Source: Bacteroidota bacterium
Lineage (GTDB): Bacteria > Bacteroidota > Bacteroidia > AKYH767-A > OLB10
NCBI GenBank assembly: GCA_016717325.1
Contig: JADKFV010000003.1
Span: 248,001 to 312,000 of the forward strand
Length of the DNA: 64,000 nt
Reading direction: 5' to 3'
Every line of letters begins with the position of its first letter. Within the stretch, counting starts at the first letter, position 1. The notes below the pieces were generated by a model that saw nothing but the letters and a program-made list of their open reading frames with translations, searched no databases and was not told the origin of the DNA. Shown here one piece after another: positions 1 to 8,553 of this stretch. The translations under genes and the position numbers were made by a program.

Positions 1-56
1 TTCAGTTTGTGTAAATGTAGGAAATTATTTGTAATGCAATTTTTTTCGACAAATTA

Positions 57-90
57 AATCCTAAAGGGTTTTTAAAACCCGTCAGGATTA
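57..90. repeat. REP-like palindrome, copy 1 (left arm degenerate)
   Basis: The right arm AAAACCCGTCAGGATT matches the palindromes at 369-403 and 18009-18042. The left arm reads AATCCTAAAGGGTTTT, so the CTGACGGG core has mutated to CTAAAGGG and only part of the stem can pair. It lies outside any gene. Confidence 0.75.
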
Positions 91-168
91 TACGAGTGTA
101 TGTACCTTTTTGCTAATGGCAAAGCTTTGTGTGCTCCCATGAAATAAATTTTTTCGTTATTATTCGCC

Positions 169-192
169 AAGGTTTGTGTCCTCACAAACCTT
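169..192. repeat. Perfect hairpin, 10-bp stem
   Basis: AAGGTTTGTG and CACAAACCTT are exact reverse complements separated by TCCT. There is no T-run after it, so it is not an obvious intrinsic terminator. It is one of several palindromes packed into the first 400 bases downstream of the T9SS gene on the minus strand. Confidence 0.6.
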
Positions 193-219
193 GATAATTT
201 CATCAATCAATTTCTGAAT

Positions 220-352
220 ACCATGGGTTAAAACCCATGGCTACAATATGCTCCATCCCTACGGGATTCAGGTGGTGCAACGTTTGCTGCGAAAGCAATA
301 GAGCCGTAGGCTCGACTCAATATTGTAGGGATGGATTTCAATCCATTACATT
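220..352. repeat. Composite BIME-like element: two inverted REP-like units
   Basis: The left unit is a hairpin (CCATGGGTT, AA, AACCCATGG, 221-240) followed by CTACAATAT (241-249). The right unit, on the opposite strand, has the same plan: a hairpin over ATGGATT..AATCCAT followed by CCCTACAATAT (revcomp of about 320-350). The roughly 70 bases between them hold CCATCCCTACGGGATTCAGG and a small GAGCC/GGCTC hairpin. Two homologous hairpin units facing each other around a spacer is the layout of a bacterial interspersed mosaic element. No REP-associated transposase gene is seen in the window. Confidence 0.6.
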
Positions 353-368
353 AAGCATGACGGGAATT

Positions 369-403
369 AAATCCTGACGGGTTTTTAAAACCCGTCAGGA
401 TTT
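369..403. repeat. REP-like palindrome, copy 2
   Basis: Arms AATCCTGACGGGTTTT and AAAACCCGTCAGGATT are near-perfect reverse complements, giving about a 15-bp stem. The same palindrome recurs at 18009-18042 and, damaged, at 57-90. It lies 75 bases after the stop of the minus-strand T9SS gene and could also act as a transcript-end hairpin. Confidence 0.8.
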
Positions 404-477
404 TAAACAAGATGCAAAATCAACAATCAAAAAACATAACAACAAAATAAATCAATAACGAAATAACCAAAAGCGAA

Positions 478-3160
478 TTACCTCTCTACTACAAATTTTA
501 TCGACTCTACTCTTTCCGCTTGATTATACTTCAACAAATAAAATCCGTTTGGTAGTTTGCTTATATCAATTTCCATTTTAGTTGCGTGGGGTTGCACTTT
601 TATTTTTTTCAATAATTTTCCTGTGGCCGAAATAATTTCCAATTGCTCGCTTGCTTGTGTTTGGTTTTTGAATGCAATGGTCAAATTATTTTTTGCCGGA
701 TTTGGCATCACACCAAAATTGTTTGCAAGTTGAATTTCACTTTGTGCGCTTAGTACATTTAACCCAATTATTGTGTGGGCAGTGTTTGTAATTACAGGAG
801 CATTGAAATCAAAATAAATGGCGGCAGTGCTCAATATAGAATCACTTACCTGCAAAGTTTTTAGTGGCTGTATGCGATAACGTATGTATCCATGACTACC
901 CGGTTCATCAATATTACTATCGGGCAATTGGATATTTGGAAACTCAAATGCTGCAAGGCGACTCTGGCTATTGAGGCTAATGTTTACAGGCGATGACGAT
1001 GATAAATACTCAAACGAACCAAGCTCTAATTGTGGCGGAATAATATTTTCTACCTTCACATTAAATGCAGTATCGTTGCCCGTGTTTTGAAAATAGATTA
1101 CATAATCTAAAAATGGTGGCAAAGGATTTAATTCCATAATGCCTAATGAATCTCTACTCACAATAATTTCGTTAGGGTCGTATGAGCCTATTGTTTGCAC
1201 CTCCCAACTGGCAGCATTATTTGCAATATTATAATCATTAGCAAAAGGAAATATTTTTGCATAGGAATAAATTGCTGTACCAATTTGCAAACCTTGATGA
1301 ACGTATACTGTTACAGTTATGTCTCCTTCTTCAAAAGGGTTAAGTGGGGCAAGATTCCAAATTACAGAATCGGCATAAACATTGTCAGGAAGAACACTTG
1401 CAGAATCAAAATCAATTTTATTATCGTTATAAAAATTAATGATTGGCGATAAAGTGGTTGTGCCAATATTTTTATAGTGGATATTGTAAGAAGCATTAAA
1501 GCCACTACGGAAAGGTGAAATGGGATGAATGCTGATAAATAAATCATTCGCAACCATTGTAGGTTGAAAAGCAAAATCGTTTAACGAATCTGTTTGTTGT
1601 GTGGCTGAGAAATTGGCGGTGTGCGAGGTTGGGTTTGGTGTGTAATAACTTATTTGCGTTGGATTCACAACAAAATTACCAGTATCGAAAACTCCAATTA
1701 AATAAACTCCATCCGATTGAGAAAAAGTGTAACGGCCAGTGTTTGCCTCTGTAACTTTTATTCCTGAAATATTTGCTTCACTAATATCTTGAATATTGTT
1801 TTGGTTTATGTCGGCAAATAATTTACCTGTTATACGGCTTGAAGATGATAATTTTACAATCCAATTGTCATATCCGCCATTGCTATTTTCTGTTTTATTT
1901 CCTGAAATATTTGAGTTTGAATATCCACCTAATACATAATCCCCGTAATGATCACAAACTATTGCCGATAAGCCATTTTGTCCATTCCCACCAATGGTAT
2001 TTTGCCATAAGATATTACCTGTACTATCAAATTTTATTATCCAATAATCCGCAATCCCAAAACGATTTTCGGTTTTGTCACCAGAAACATTTGAATTTGA
2101 GCTGCCCGCTAAAATAAGGTCTCCATTGGGATCGGCAACAATGGCGCTTAATGATTCATCTTGATTACCTCCTACAGTATTTTGCCAAACAATTTTACCA
2201 AGGCTATCAATTTTTACTACCCAATAGTCGGAAAGCCCGTTACTATTTTCTGTTTTATCTCCGGATATATTTGCGGTTGAACTACCTCCTAAAACATAAT
2301 CGCCAGTAAGTAAATTAACAATAGTAGCTAAATAATCAGTAGTGTTACTACCGATAGTATTTTGCCAAATTATCGTGCCAAGGCTATCTATTTTTACTGC
2401 CCAATAATCAATGTCTCCTATGCAATTTTCTGTTTTGTCTCCAGAAATATTTGAATTGAATTCCTGCCAAAAACAAAACCACCATCGGGTGCAGAAGCGA
2501 TGGAAATTAAATAATCAGCTGAGTTTCCCCCAATTGTTTTTCCCAAACAATATTACCAACACTATCTATTTTCACTACCCAATAATCCCAAAAACCATTG
2601 CATCCTTCTGTTTTGTCTCCAGAAATACTTGAGGCTGAATATCCACCCAAAAGAAAACCTCCATCTATTGAGAGCGAAATTGAGCTCAAATAATCCGCAC
2701 TGCTACCACCAATTGAATTTTGCCATACAATATTTCCAAGGCTGTCAATTTTTAGTATCCAATAATCGTAGCTTCCTTTAGAGTCAACAGTTTTGTCCCC
2801 TGAAATAGGAGAATCTGACCATCCACCTAAAAGAAATCCTCCATTTGATGTGGAAATTATACAAGTTAACATATCATGACCGCTGCCACCAATTGTATTT
2901 TGCCAAACAATATTACCAAGGGTATCAATTTTTATAATCCAGTAATCTTCAAATCCATTGCTATTTTCAGATTTGTCACCGGAAACATTTGAGAATGATG
3001 TTCCACCAAATAAATAGCCTCCTGTAGTCACAATCAAATTAGAATAAGTTAATTCATAGTCATTCCCTCCAACAGTATTTTGCCATTGTATATCATACTG
3101 TGCATTTGCAAATTGCATTACGTATAAAAAAGCAATTGTAGTAAGTAGTTTAATTCTCAT
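478..3160 (-). CDS. T9SS type A sorting-domain protein with seven 60-residue repeats (two frameshifts)
   Basis: Predicted secreted or surface protein of unknown role, exported through the type IX system. Reading from 3160: a signal peptide (about 20 residues, ending FANA-Q); seven 60-residue repeats of the type WQNTIGG..GGFLLGG..ISGDKTE..DYWIVKIDSLGN, probably a beta-propeller; a CnaB/SdrD-like segment (ITGKLFADINQNN); a DUF11-like domain with YDPNEI and YFQNTGNDTAFNV; and a C-terminal sorting domain (VMPNPAKNNLTI to the end). The frame is broken twice. One A is missing in the run at 2537-2541, and one base is missing near 2455-2462; both fall in repeat 4. Restoring two bases gives 895 codons. 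The piece starting at 1668 is not a separate gene: its frame stays open upstream through repeats 5-7. Sequencing error is the likeliest cause, though a real pseudogene is possible. Confidence 0.85.
1861..3100 (-). repeat. Seven in-gene tandem repeats, period 180 bp
   Basis: The motif CCAATAATC (revcomp encodes DYW) recurs at 1861, 2041, 2221, 2401, 2579, 2759 and 2939. Spacing is exactly 180 bases except between 2401 and 2579, where it is 178. The two missing bases are the two frameshifts in the enclosing gene. Units differ at many positions, so this is an old protein repeat and not a recent DNA amplification. Confidence 0.9.
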
Positions 3161-3390
3161 AATTTTGGTAGTTTTTGTTTAAGTGAATAGGTAAATGTAA
3201 ACAAACTAATTTTATCAAACTCCACACAACTTTAAAATTTACACGAGTTAGACAAATGATGAAAATAATTAGGTAATATTTTGAAATTGTAATCAGTGAA
3301 GGAGCTATAATTTTTTGAAATATTTTTTAAAAAATTGGAAATTCAAAAGCAAAAATAATATCAAGCTTAAACCAAATTGGAAAAGACAAC

Positions 3391-3716
3391 TTAACTCTTA
3401 CCAATAAAATAAACTACCGCAAAAATCACCACCATCATTAAAATAAAAGTAAGATAAGAATATGGATTAGCAAAATTTATTGTCCATCCCAATATTGCAT
3501 AACGCTTTGGAGGAAATATGCGTTTATCGTTTTTGTTATACCGAAGCAACATAGGTTTTGGAAAAATTTTCTTTTGAAGTTGTTCGGCATTACCAGAAGT
3601 AAGCAGTTTTTTTTCAAAAACCTGCTAACTTTTGGTATATAATAAAAAACACCCATTCGCCAGTTTGCCGGATTGTTGTGCCAGGCTTCTAAATTTGCTT
3701 TGTCTTTTTTTTTCAT
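3391..3716 (-). pseudogene. DUF5808-type small membrane protein gene interrupted by a hairpin element
   Basis: The start is ATG at 3716 (MKKKDKANLEAWHNNPANWR, then MGVFYY). After FYY the frame runs into the hairpin element at 3538-3638. On the far side the rest of the protein continues: NKNDKRIFPPKR, then LGWTINFANPYSYL, a hydrophobic helix, and GKS with a stop at 3391. Removing exactly the 101 bases 3538-3638 joins TAT TAT to AAC AAA in frame and gives 75 codons. The W..G.FYYN...R.FVPKR..GWT.NFANPYSYL pattern is what I recall of the DUF5808 family; its function is unknown. The unspliced reading gives a 79-residue ORF that is an artefact of the insertion. Confidence 0.85.
3538..3638 (+). repeat. 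Double-hairpin MITE-like element, copy A (inside a gene)
   Basis: A 101-bp element with ends ATACC...GGTAT. It folds as two hairpins: CCGAAGCAAC pairs imperfectly with GTTGTTCGG, and ACCAGAAGTAAGCAG pairs with CTGCTAACTTTTGGT across a T-rich/A-rich loop. It is near-identical to the copies at 12661-12760 (same orientation) and 16181-16280 (opposite). It has no coding capacity. It interrupts the DUF5808-type gene, which shows that it is mobile or was mobilised. A target duplication of 2-3 bases (TAT) is possible but cannot be separated from the element ends. Confidence 0.85.
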
Positions 3717-3978
3717 AGCTATTTATTTTTTAAATTTCAATATCTAATTCAAAGAAAGACAAAATAATTATAATGTAAGATTTGAGTCTTCTTCGAAATG
3801 TCAAAAAAAATAAAAGGCCACTAATTCACCAATACACTAAATCCCACAAAATATTATAGATAGTTTGTTTACTACTTAGTGAAATTTTGAGCCTTCGTGT
3901 TTTTGTGGCAAAAATAACTTTTCGTAGCCGACTCGAATTTTTTAAAATGTAATTTAAGAAGATAAAAAAAAATACTTT

Positions 3979-4893
3979 TTATTTCGCAGCATTAATCCAC
4001 GCTATCCAATGTATTTTGTTTAAGTACGGATTAAAAATCATGGAGGGCTTGTATGAGATAATTCGTTTTACAAGTGAAAAATATTTTTTGAGCATTCCTT
4101 TTTTTGCTGCAATGCCGGCAAAGGCAACGTATTTAGCCACAATAAAATCTTTACGCATTTGTTGAGTGAGTATGGGTTTTATTTGGTCGTAGTAGTTTGC
4201 GAATAAATGATTCACCGCTTCGGCATATTTGTCTATATGCTTTATATCAATTGTTTCGAACATGTTATTGATGCTGCGGTTATCGTGAAAGTGCACAATG
4301 GCAAGTGGCTGAGGTAATTGATAGAATTTATTTTTCACCAAAAGTCGCAACCACAAGTGCATATCTTCCCACACATTAAACTGCGGAGGAAAATTATTGT
4401 CATTCAAAAAAGTGCGCGGTACACACACACCACAATTTTGTAACAGTGCATGCCATGCCCAAACTGCGTGGTGTTGGTTGCCATCGTAAACAAGGCTCGT
4501 TGTTTTTTCAGTGCCCGAATCCAGAATCGAAGGAGCATAATAAAATGCATCTTCAAAATTTTTAGCCTTAATAAAATCGTAAAATGTTTGTAAATGATGT
4601 GGAAGGTATTCGTCATCGCTGTCGAGAAAGCAAATGAATTGCCCCGTGGCATGCGTTATTCCATTGTTGCGCGCGGCACTCCGCTCGGCATTGGTTTGGT
4701 AAACATAACGTATACGGCTATCGTTGTACTGCTTTATTACTTGGGCAGTATTGTCGACCGAGCCATCGTCAATAACAATCAGTTCGTAGTCAATGAAAGT
4801 TTGTGCCAACACACTGTCGATGGTGGTGGCAATCATTTTTTCGCGGTTATAAGCCGGAGTGATGATGGAGAAAAAAGGAACAGTACTCACCAA
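3979..4893 (-). CDS. Glycosyltransferase family 2
   Basis: GT-A fold glycosyltransferase that would add a sugar from a nucleotide-sugar donor to a glycan or lipid acceptor at the inner membrane. The N-terminus has FFSIITPAYNREKMIATTID, then VIDDGSVDNT, then CFLDSDDEY, which contains the DxD-type metal site; the later VWEDMHLWLRL fits the ED motif near the catalytic base. At about 304 residues it is a complete single-domain GT2. The start codon is TTG at 4893 or, more likely, GTG at 4890. Both lie only a few bases after the gcvP stop at 4898, so it is probably translated from the gcvP transcript. Acceptor and donor are not predictable. Confidence 0.9.
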   Translation of the reverse strand: MVSTVPFFSIITPAYNREKMIATTIDSVLAQTFIDYELIVIDDGSVDNTAQVIKQYNDSRIRYVYQTNAERSAARNNGITHATGQFICFLDSDDEYLPHHLQTFYDFIKAKNFEDAFYYAPSILDSGTEKTTSLVYDGNQHHAVWAWHALLQNCGVCVPRTFLNDNNFPPQFNVWEDMHLWLRLLVKNKFYQLPQPLAIVHFHDNRSINNMFETIDIKHIDKYAEAVNHLFANYYDQIKPILTQQMRKDFIVAKYVAFAGIAAKKGMLKKYFSLVKRIISYKPSMIFNPYLNKIHWIAWINAAK

Positions 4894-4897
4894 CCTA

Positions 4898-7768
4898 TTA
4901 ACTCTCGGCTTGCGTGTATTCTTCTAATGGCAGACAAGTACATACTAAATTGCGATCGCCATAAGCATTGTCTACACGTTTTACAGCAGGCCAAAACTTA
5001 TTGCCTACAACATGTGGTGCCGGAAACGCAGCTTGGTTGCGCGTGTATGGATGTTGCCATTCGTCAGCACAAACCTCGTTTACAGTATGTGGTGAGTTTA
5101 TCAATACATTATCGGTGCGCGATGCTGAGCCATTTTCCAGCGCTTCTATTTCTTTGCGAATAGATATCATTGCATAGCAAAAGCGATCGAGTTCTTCTTG
5201 TGTTTCGCTTTCGGTAGGCTCTATCATCAATGTGCCTGCAACCGGAAACGAAACCGTAGGAGCGTGAAAACCATAATCTATCAATCGCTTGGCAATATCT
5301 ACTACTTCTATACCGGCCGATTGTTTAAATGCACGGCAATCTAAAATCATTTCGTGTGCGCAATATCCGTAAGTGCCTTTATATAAAACCGGGTAGTGTG
5401 GTTCCAATTTCGACTTCATATAATTAGCATTTAGTATAGCATATTCGGTTGCGGCTTTCACGCCTATTTTTCCAAGCATACGTATATAGGCATATGATAT
5501 GTGCAAAATACTTGCACTGCCAAATGGTGCAGCGCTCACAGCATGTACGGCTTTGCTGCCTCCTGTTTTTACCAATGCATGCGATGGTAAAAATGGAACA
5601 AGATGTTTTGCAACACCAATAGGTCCCATGCCGGGGCCACCACCACCATGAGGAATGGCAAATGTTTTATGCAAATTTAAATGGCAAACATCGGCACCAA
5701 TTAAGCCGGGTGATGTAAGACCAACCTGTGCATTCATATTAGCACCATCCATATAAACCTGTCCGCCATGCTCATGAATTATACCTGTGATATCGCGAAT
5801 GCCTTCTTCGTATACACCATGTGTGGATGGGTAAGTAATCATCAGGCACGATAATTTATCTTTATGCAATTCGGCCTTGGCTTTTAAATCAGCTATATCA
5901 ACATTGCCTTTTTCGTCACACTTTACTACCACTATTTGCATACCACACATTACAGCACTTGCCGGATTGGTACCATGTGCCGATGACGGTATCAAAGCAA
6001 TATTGCGATGGCCTTGCCCATTCGAAATATGGAACTCGCGAATAACAAGCAAACCTGCATACTCGCCTTGTGCGCCCGAGTTAGGCTGTAACGACACGGC
6101 AGCAAATCCTGTTATCTCCGACAAGTATCTTTCGAGGTTGTTTATCATTTCCATATATCCAACAACCTGATCGGCAGGTGAAAATGGATGTATGCTCGAA
6201 AACTGTGGCCAACTCAACGGGCTCATTTCGCTTGTTGCATTAAGCTTCATGGTGCACGAACCCAACGAAATCATGCTATAAGTGAGCGATAAATCTTTAC
6301 TCTCAAGGCGTTTTATATAACGCAGCATTTCGTGCTCGGTGTGGTATTTATTAAATACTTCGTTTGTCATAAATGCACTTGTGCGGGCAAAATCATTGCT
6401 GTATGTGGCATTACCAATTCCATCTTCACCTACAACTTTCGCTTTACTCTGATTGGCAGCGGCAAATATTTTTACCAGATTATTTACATCAGCAATGGTG
6501 GTAGTTTCATCGAACGAAATACCTACATACTCATCATCGTAAATGCGCAAATTTATTTTTGCTACATTGGTTTGTGTTATCAAACTGTCTTTTGTGTAGC
6601 GGCAACGTACTTTTATGGTGTCGAAGTAATTTTGGTTTTGAACATGATAGCCCATCGATGTAATGGTGTCGGCAAATAATTTTGTAAGGCCATGCACTCT
6701 GTTTGCAATATACTGTATGCCTTTTGGGCCGTGATAAACAGCATACATACTTGCCATTACCGCCAGCAATACCTGTGCGGTACAAATATTGGAAGTTGCT
6801 TTTTCGCGTTTAATATGTTGCTCACGCGTTTGCAATGCCATACGTAAAGCACGGTTACCGGCCATATCAACACTCACGCCTATAATTCGTCCGGGTATGT
6901 CGCGCTTGTATTCTTCGTGTGTGGCAAAATAAGCAGCATGTGGACCGCCAAAACCCATAGGAACACCAAAGCGTTGCGTAGAACCCACAACACAATCTGC
7001 TCCCCATTCGCCCGGAGGTTTCAATAATGCAAGGCTAAGTAAATCGGCCGCCACACATATTTTCATGCTTTTAGCTTTGGCAGTTGTGCAAAAATCTGAG
7101 TAGTCATTTATAGTGCCTTCGGCATCAGGATATTGTATCAATGCGCCATAGAAAGATTCATCAAGTTTCACTTCGCTGTGGTTGCCAATTACTATTTCTA
7201 TTCCTAGAGGGTTGGCACGTGTTATTAAAACATCTATGGTTTGAGGTATACACGTTTCCGAAACAAAAAATTTGGTTGACCCTATTTGTGCTTTTTCACG
7301 GGTATGAAAAAACATGGTCATGGCTTCGGCAGCGGCAGTGGCTTCATCGAGCAACGATGCATTGGCCAAAGGCATGCCAGTAAGATCGCACACCATGGTT
7401 TGGTAGTTGAGCAATGCCTCCATGCGTCCTTGGGCAATTTCGGCCTGATAGGGCGTATAGGCTGTATACCAACCCGGATTTTCGAAAATATTACGCAGTA
7501 CCACACCCGGCACTACACAATTGTAATATCCCAGCCCGATATAGTTTTTATACACTTTGTTTTTATTGGCCACCTCCCATATATGCTCCATATATTCGGC
7601 TTCCGACATGGCATCGGGAATAAGCAAAGCCCTGTCGAGCCTAATGTGTGCCGGTACAACTTTCGAAATTAATTCATCCATAGATGTTACACCTACAGCT
7701 TTCAACATCGATTCGGTTTGTGCTTTATCGGGCCCTATGTGGCGCTGAGCAAATGAATAAAATGACAT
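4898..7768 (-). CDS. gcvP: Glycine dehydrogenase (decarboxylating), glycine cleavage P-protein
   Basis: PLP enzyme that decarboxylates glycine and passes the aminomethyl group to the lipoyl H-protein (gcvH is not in this window). Full single-chain form of about 956 residues, fusing the two P-protein halves. The PLP lysine sits in LHKTFAIPHGGGGPG at about residue 701, with the glycine-rich loop beside it. The N-terminus MSFYSFAQRHIGPDKAQ matches the family, so I use ATG 7768; the open frame continues 47 codons further upstream to 7909 but that part does not look like P-protein. A -7 promoter box lies 21 bases upstream. The next gene downstream (GT2) starts 4-7 bases after the stop. No damage seen. 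Confidence 0.97.
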   Translation of the reverse strand: MSFYSFAQRHIGPDKAQTESMLKAVGVTSMDELISKVVPAHIRLDRALLIPDAMSEAEYMEHIWEVANKNKVYKNYIGLGYYNCVVPGVVLRNIFENPGWYTAYTPYQAEIAQGRMEALLNYQTMVCDLTGMPLANASLLDEATAAAEAMTMFFHTREKAQIGSTKFFVSETCIPQTIDVLITRANPLGIEIVIGNHSEVKLDESFYGALIQYPDAEGTINDYSDFCTTAKAKSMKICVAADLLSLALLKPPGEWGADCVVGSTQRFGVPMGFGGPHAAYFATHEEYKRDIPGRIIGVSVDMAGNRALRMALQTREQHIKREKATSNICTAQVLLAVMASMYAVYHGPKGIQYIANRVHGLTKLFADTITSMGYHVQNQNYFDTIKVRCRYTKDSLITQTNVAKINLRIYDDEYVGISFDETTTIADVNNLVKIFAAANQSKAKVVGEDGIGNATYSNDFARTSAFMTNEVFNKYHTEHEMLRYIKRLESKDLSLTYSMISLGSCTMKLNATSEMSPLSWPQFSSIHPFSPADQVVGYMEMINNLERYLSEITGFAAVSLQPNSGAQGEYAGLLVIREFHISNGQGHRNIALIPSSAHGTNPASAVMCGMQIVVVKCDEKGNVDIADLKAKAELHKDKLSCLMITYPSTHGVYEEGIRDITGIIHEHGGQVYMDGANMNAQVGLTSPGLIGADVCHLNLHKTFAIPHGGGGPGMGPIGVAKHLVPFLPSHALVKTGGSKAVHAVSAAPFGSASILHISYAYIRMLGKIGVKAATEYAILNANYMKSKLEPHYPVLYKGTYGYCAHEMILDCRAFKQSAGIEVVDIAKRLIDYGFHAPTVSFPVAGTLMIEPTESETQEELDRFCYAMISIRKEIEALENGSASRTDNVLINSPHTVNEVCADEWQHPYTRNQAAFPAPHVVGNKFWPAVKRVDNAYGDRNLVCTCLPLEEYTQAES

Positions 7769-7788
7769 ATTATTTTGAATTTGGTCTG

Positions 7789-7796
7789 CAAAAATA
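7789..7796 (-). promoter_or_regulatory. Candidate Bacteroidota -7 box for gcvP
   Basis: The minus strand reads TATTTTTG, an exact fit to TAnnTTTG, 20 bases before the chosen gcvP start. TTG triplets lie upstream, but none at the ideal spacing for a -33 element, so this rests mainly on the -7 match. The interval is shared with the divergent gene at 7923. Confidence 0.4.
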
Positions 7797-7922
7797 ATCA
7801 ATAACATCATACAAGATTCGCAACATATAAACCTATTGTTAATTATTTTTCGAAACCAAAATTTTACGGTATAGTTTATGTTGTTTATTTGCACGGGCGG
7901 GTTCAACAAAACAAATTACTTT

Positions 7923-8522
7923 ATGCGTATCACTATTCTCGTTTTTCTGTTTAGTTATTTCAATGCTTCGGCACAAAAAACTATTTTGTATCTTAATGGC
8001 AAAGAGAAAAAAATAGAGAGTTATACCATGAATAACGAACGCCTGGTTTTTGTGCCTATCGAAGCTTTAGACAAAAAGAAATCAGTCGATATGTATAAAG
8101 TTTTTAGTGTAAAAGACAGCCTCACCGATAAGGAAATTATTATTTATAATCCTGATACTTCCGAAGGCGATTTAACAAGAGAAGAGATGCGTATGTTTAT
8201 TGATGGTGAACAATATGCTGTAAAAAACTATAAAGACAAAACGCACAAAGTAGCAGCAGCTGCTATTGGCATAGGAAGTGGAATATTTACTTTTTATGGC
8301 TTAATAATTCCTGCTACCTATGCTGTTATTGGTGGAAGGTTTAGCCCCGCGGTTCCCATGAATTTGCCCAATCCTCCACAAACCATCAACGAAGAAATGT
8401 TTAAGTACGGCTATCAATACAAGGCCCGCGCAAAAAAAACCAAAGACAATTTAATATTTGGCGGTATTGGATTTGCGGTTGGCTTTTCGGCATTTGCTGT
8501 TATTTTGCATAATGTAAAATAG
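7923..8522 (+). CDS. Conserved-type hypothetical membrane protein with signal peptide
   Basis: Not recognised as a named family. From ATG 7923 the product has about 199 residues: a signal peptide (MRITILVFLFSYFNASA-Q), a soluble beta-rich part with FVPIEALDKKKSVDMYKV, then two hydrophobic stretches, one around AAAAIGIGSGIFTFYGLIIP and one near the C-terminus (FGGIGFAVGFSAFAVIL). The frame is open back to 7878, but the signal peptide argues for 7923. It is divergent from gcvP and convergent with the T9SS gene at 8554. Likely an envelope protein; no catalytic motif is visible. Confidence 0.75.
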   Translation: MRITILVFLFSYFNASAQKTILYLNGKEKKIESYTMNNERLVFVPIEALDKKKSVDMYKVFSVKDSLTDKEIIIYNPDTSEGDLTREEMRMFIDGEQYAVKNYKDKTHKVAAAAIGIGSGIFTFYGLIIPATYAVIGGRFSPAVPMNLPNPPQTINEEMFKYGYQYKARAKKTKDNLIFGGIGFAVGFSAFAVILHNVK

Positions 8523-8553
8523 CAGGACTAAATTTATTAGCAAGGTAATAAAC

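Noticed and set aside
478..1668. A separate 396-residue gene starting at 1668
   Set aside because: The same frame is open upstream through repeats 5-7; the GTG at 1668 lies inside a larger protein beginning at 3160.
1861..3100. CRISPR array or minisatellite
   Set aside because: Period is 180 bases, units are divergent at DNA level and conserved as protein in one frame of a gene.
3477..3716. A 79-residue small protein
   Set aside because: Its second half is translated hairpin element; the real gene is the interrupted DUF5808-type frame.
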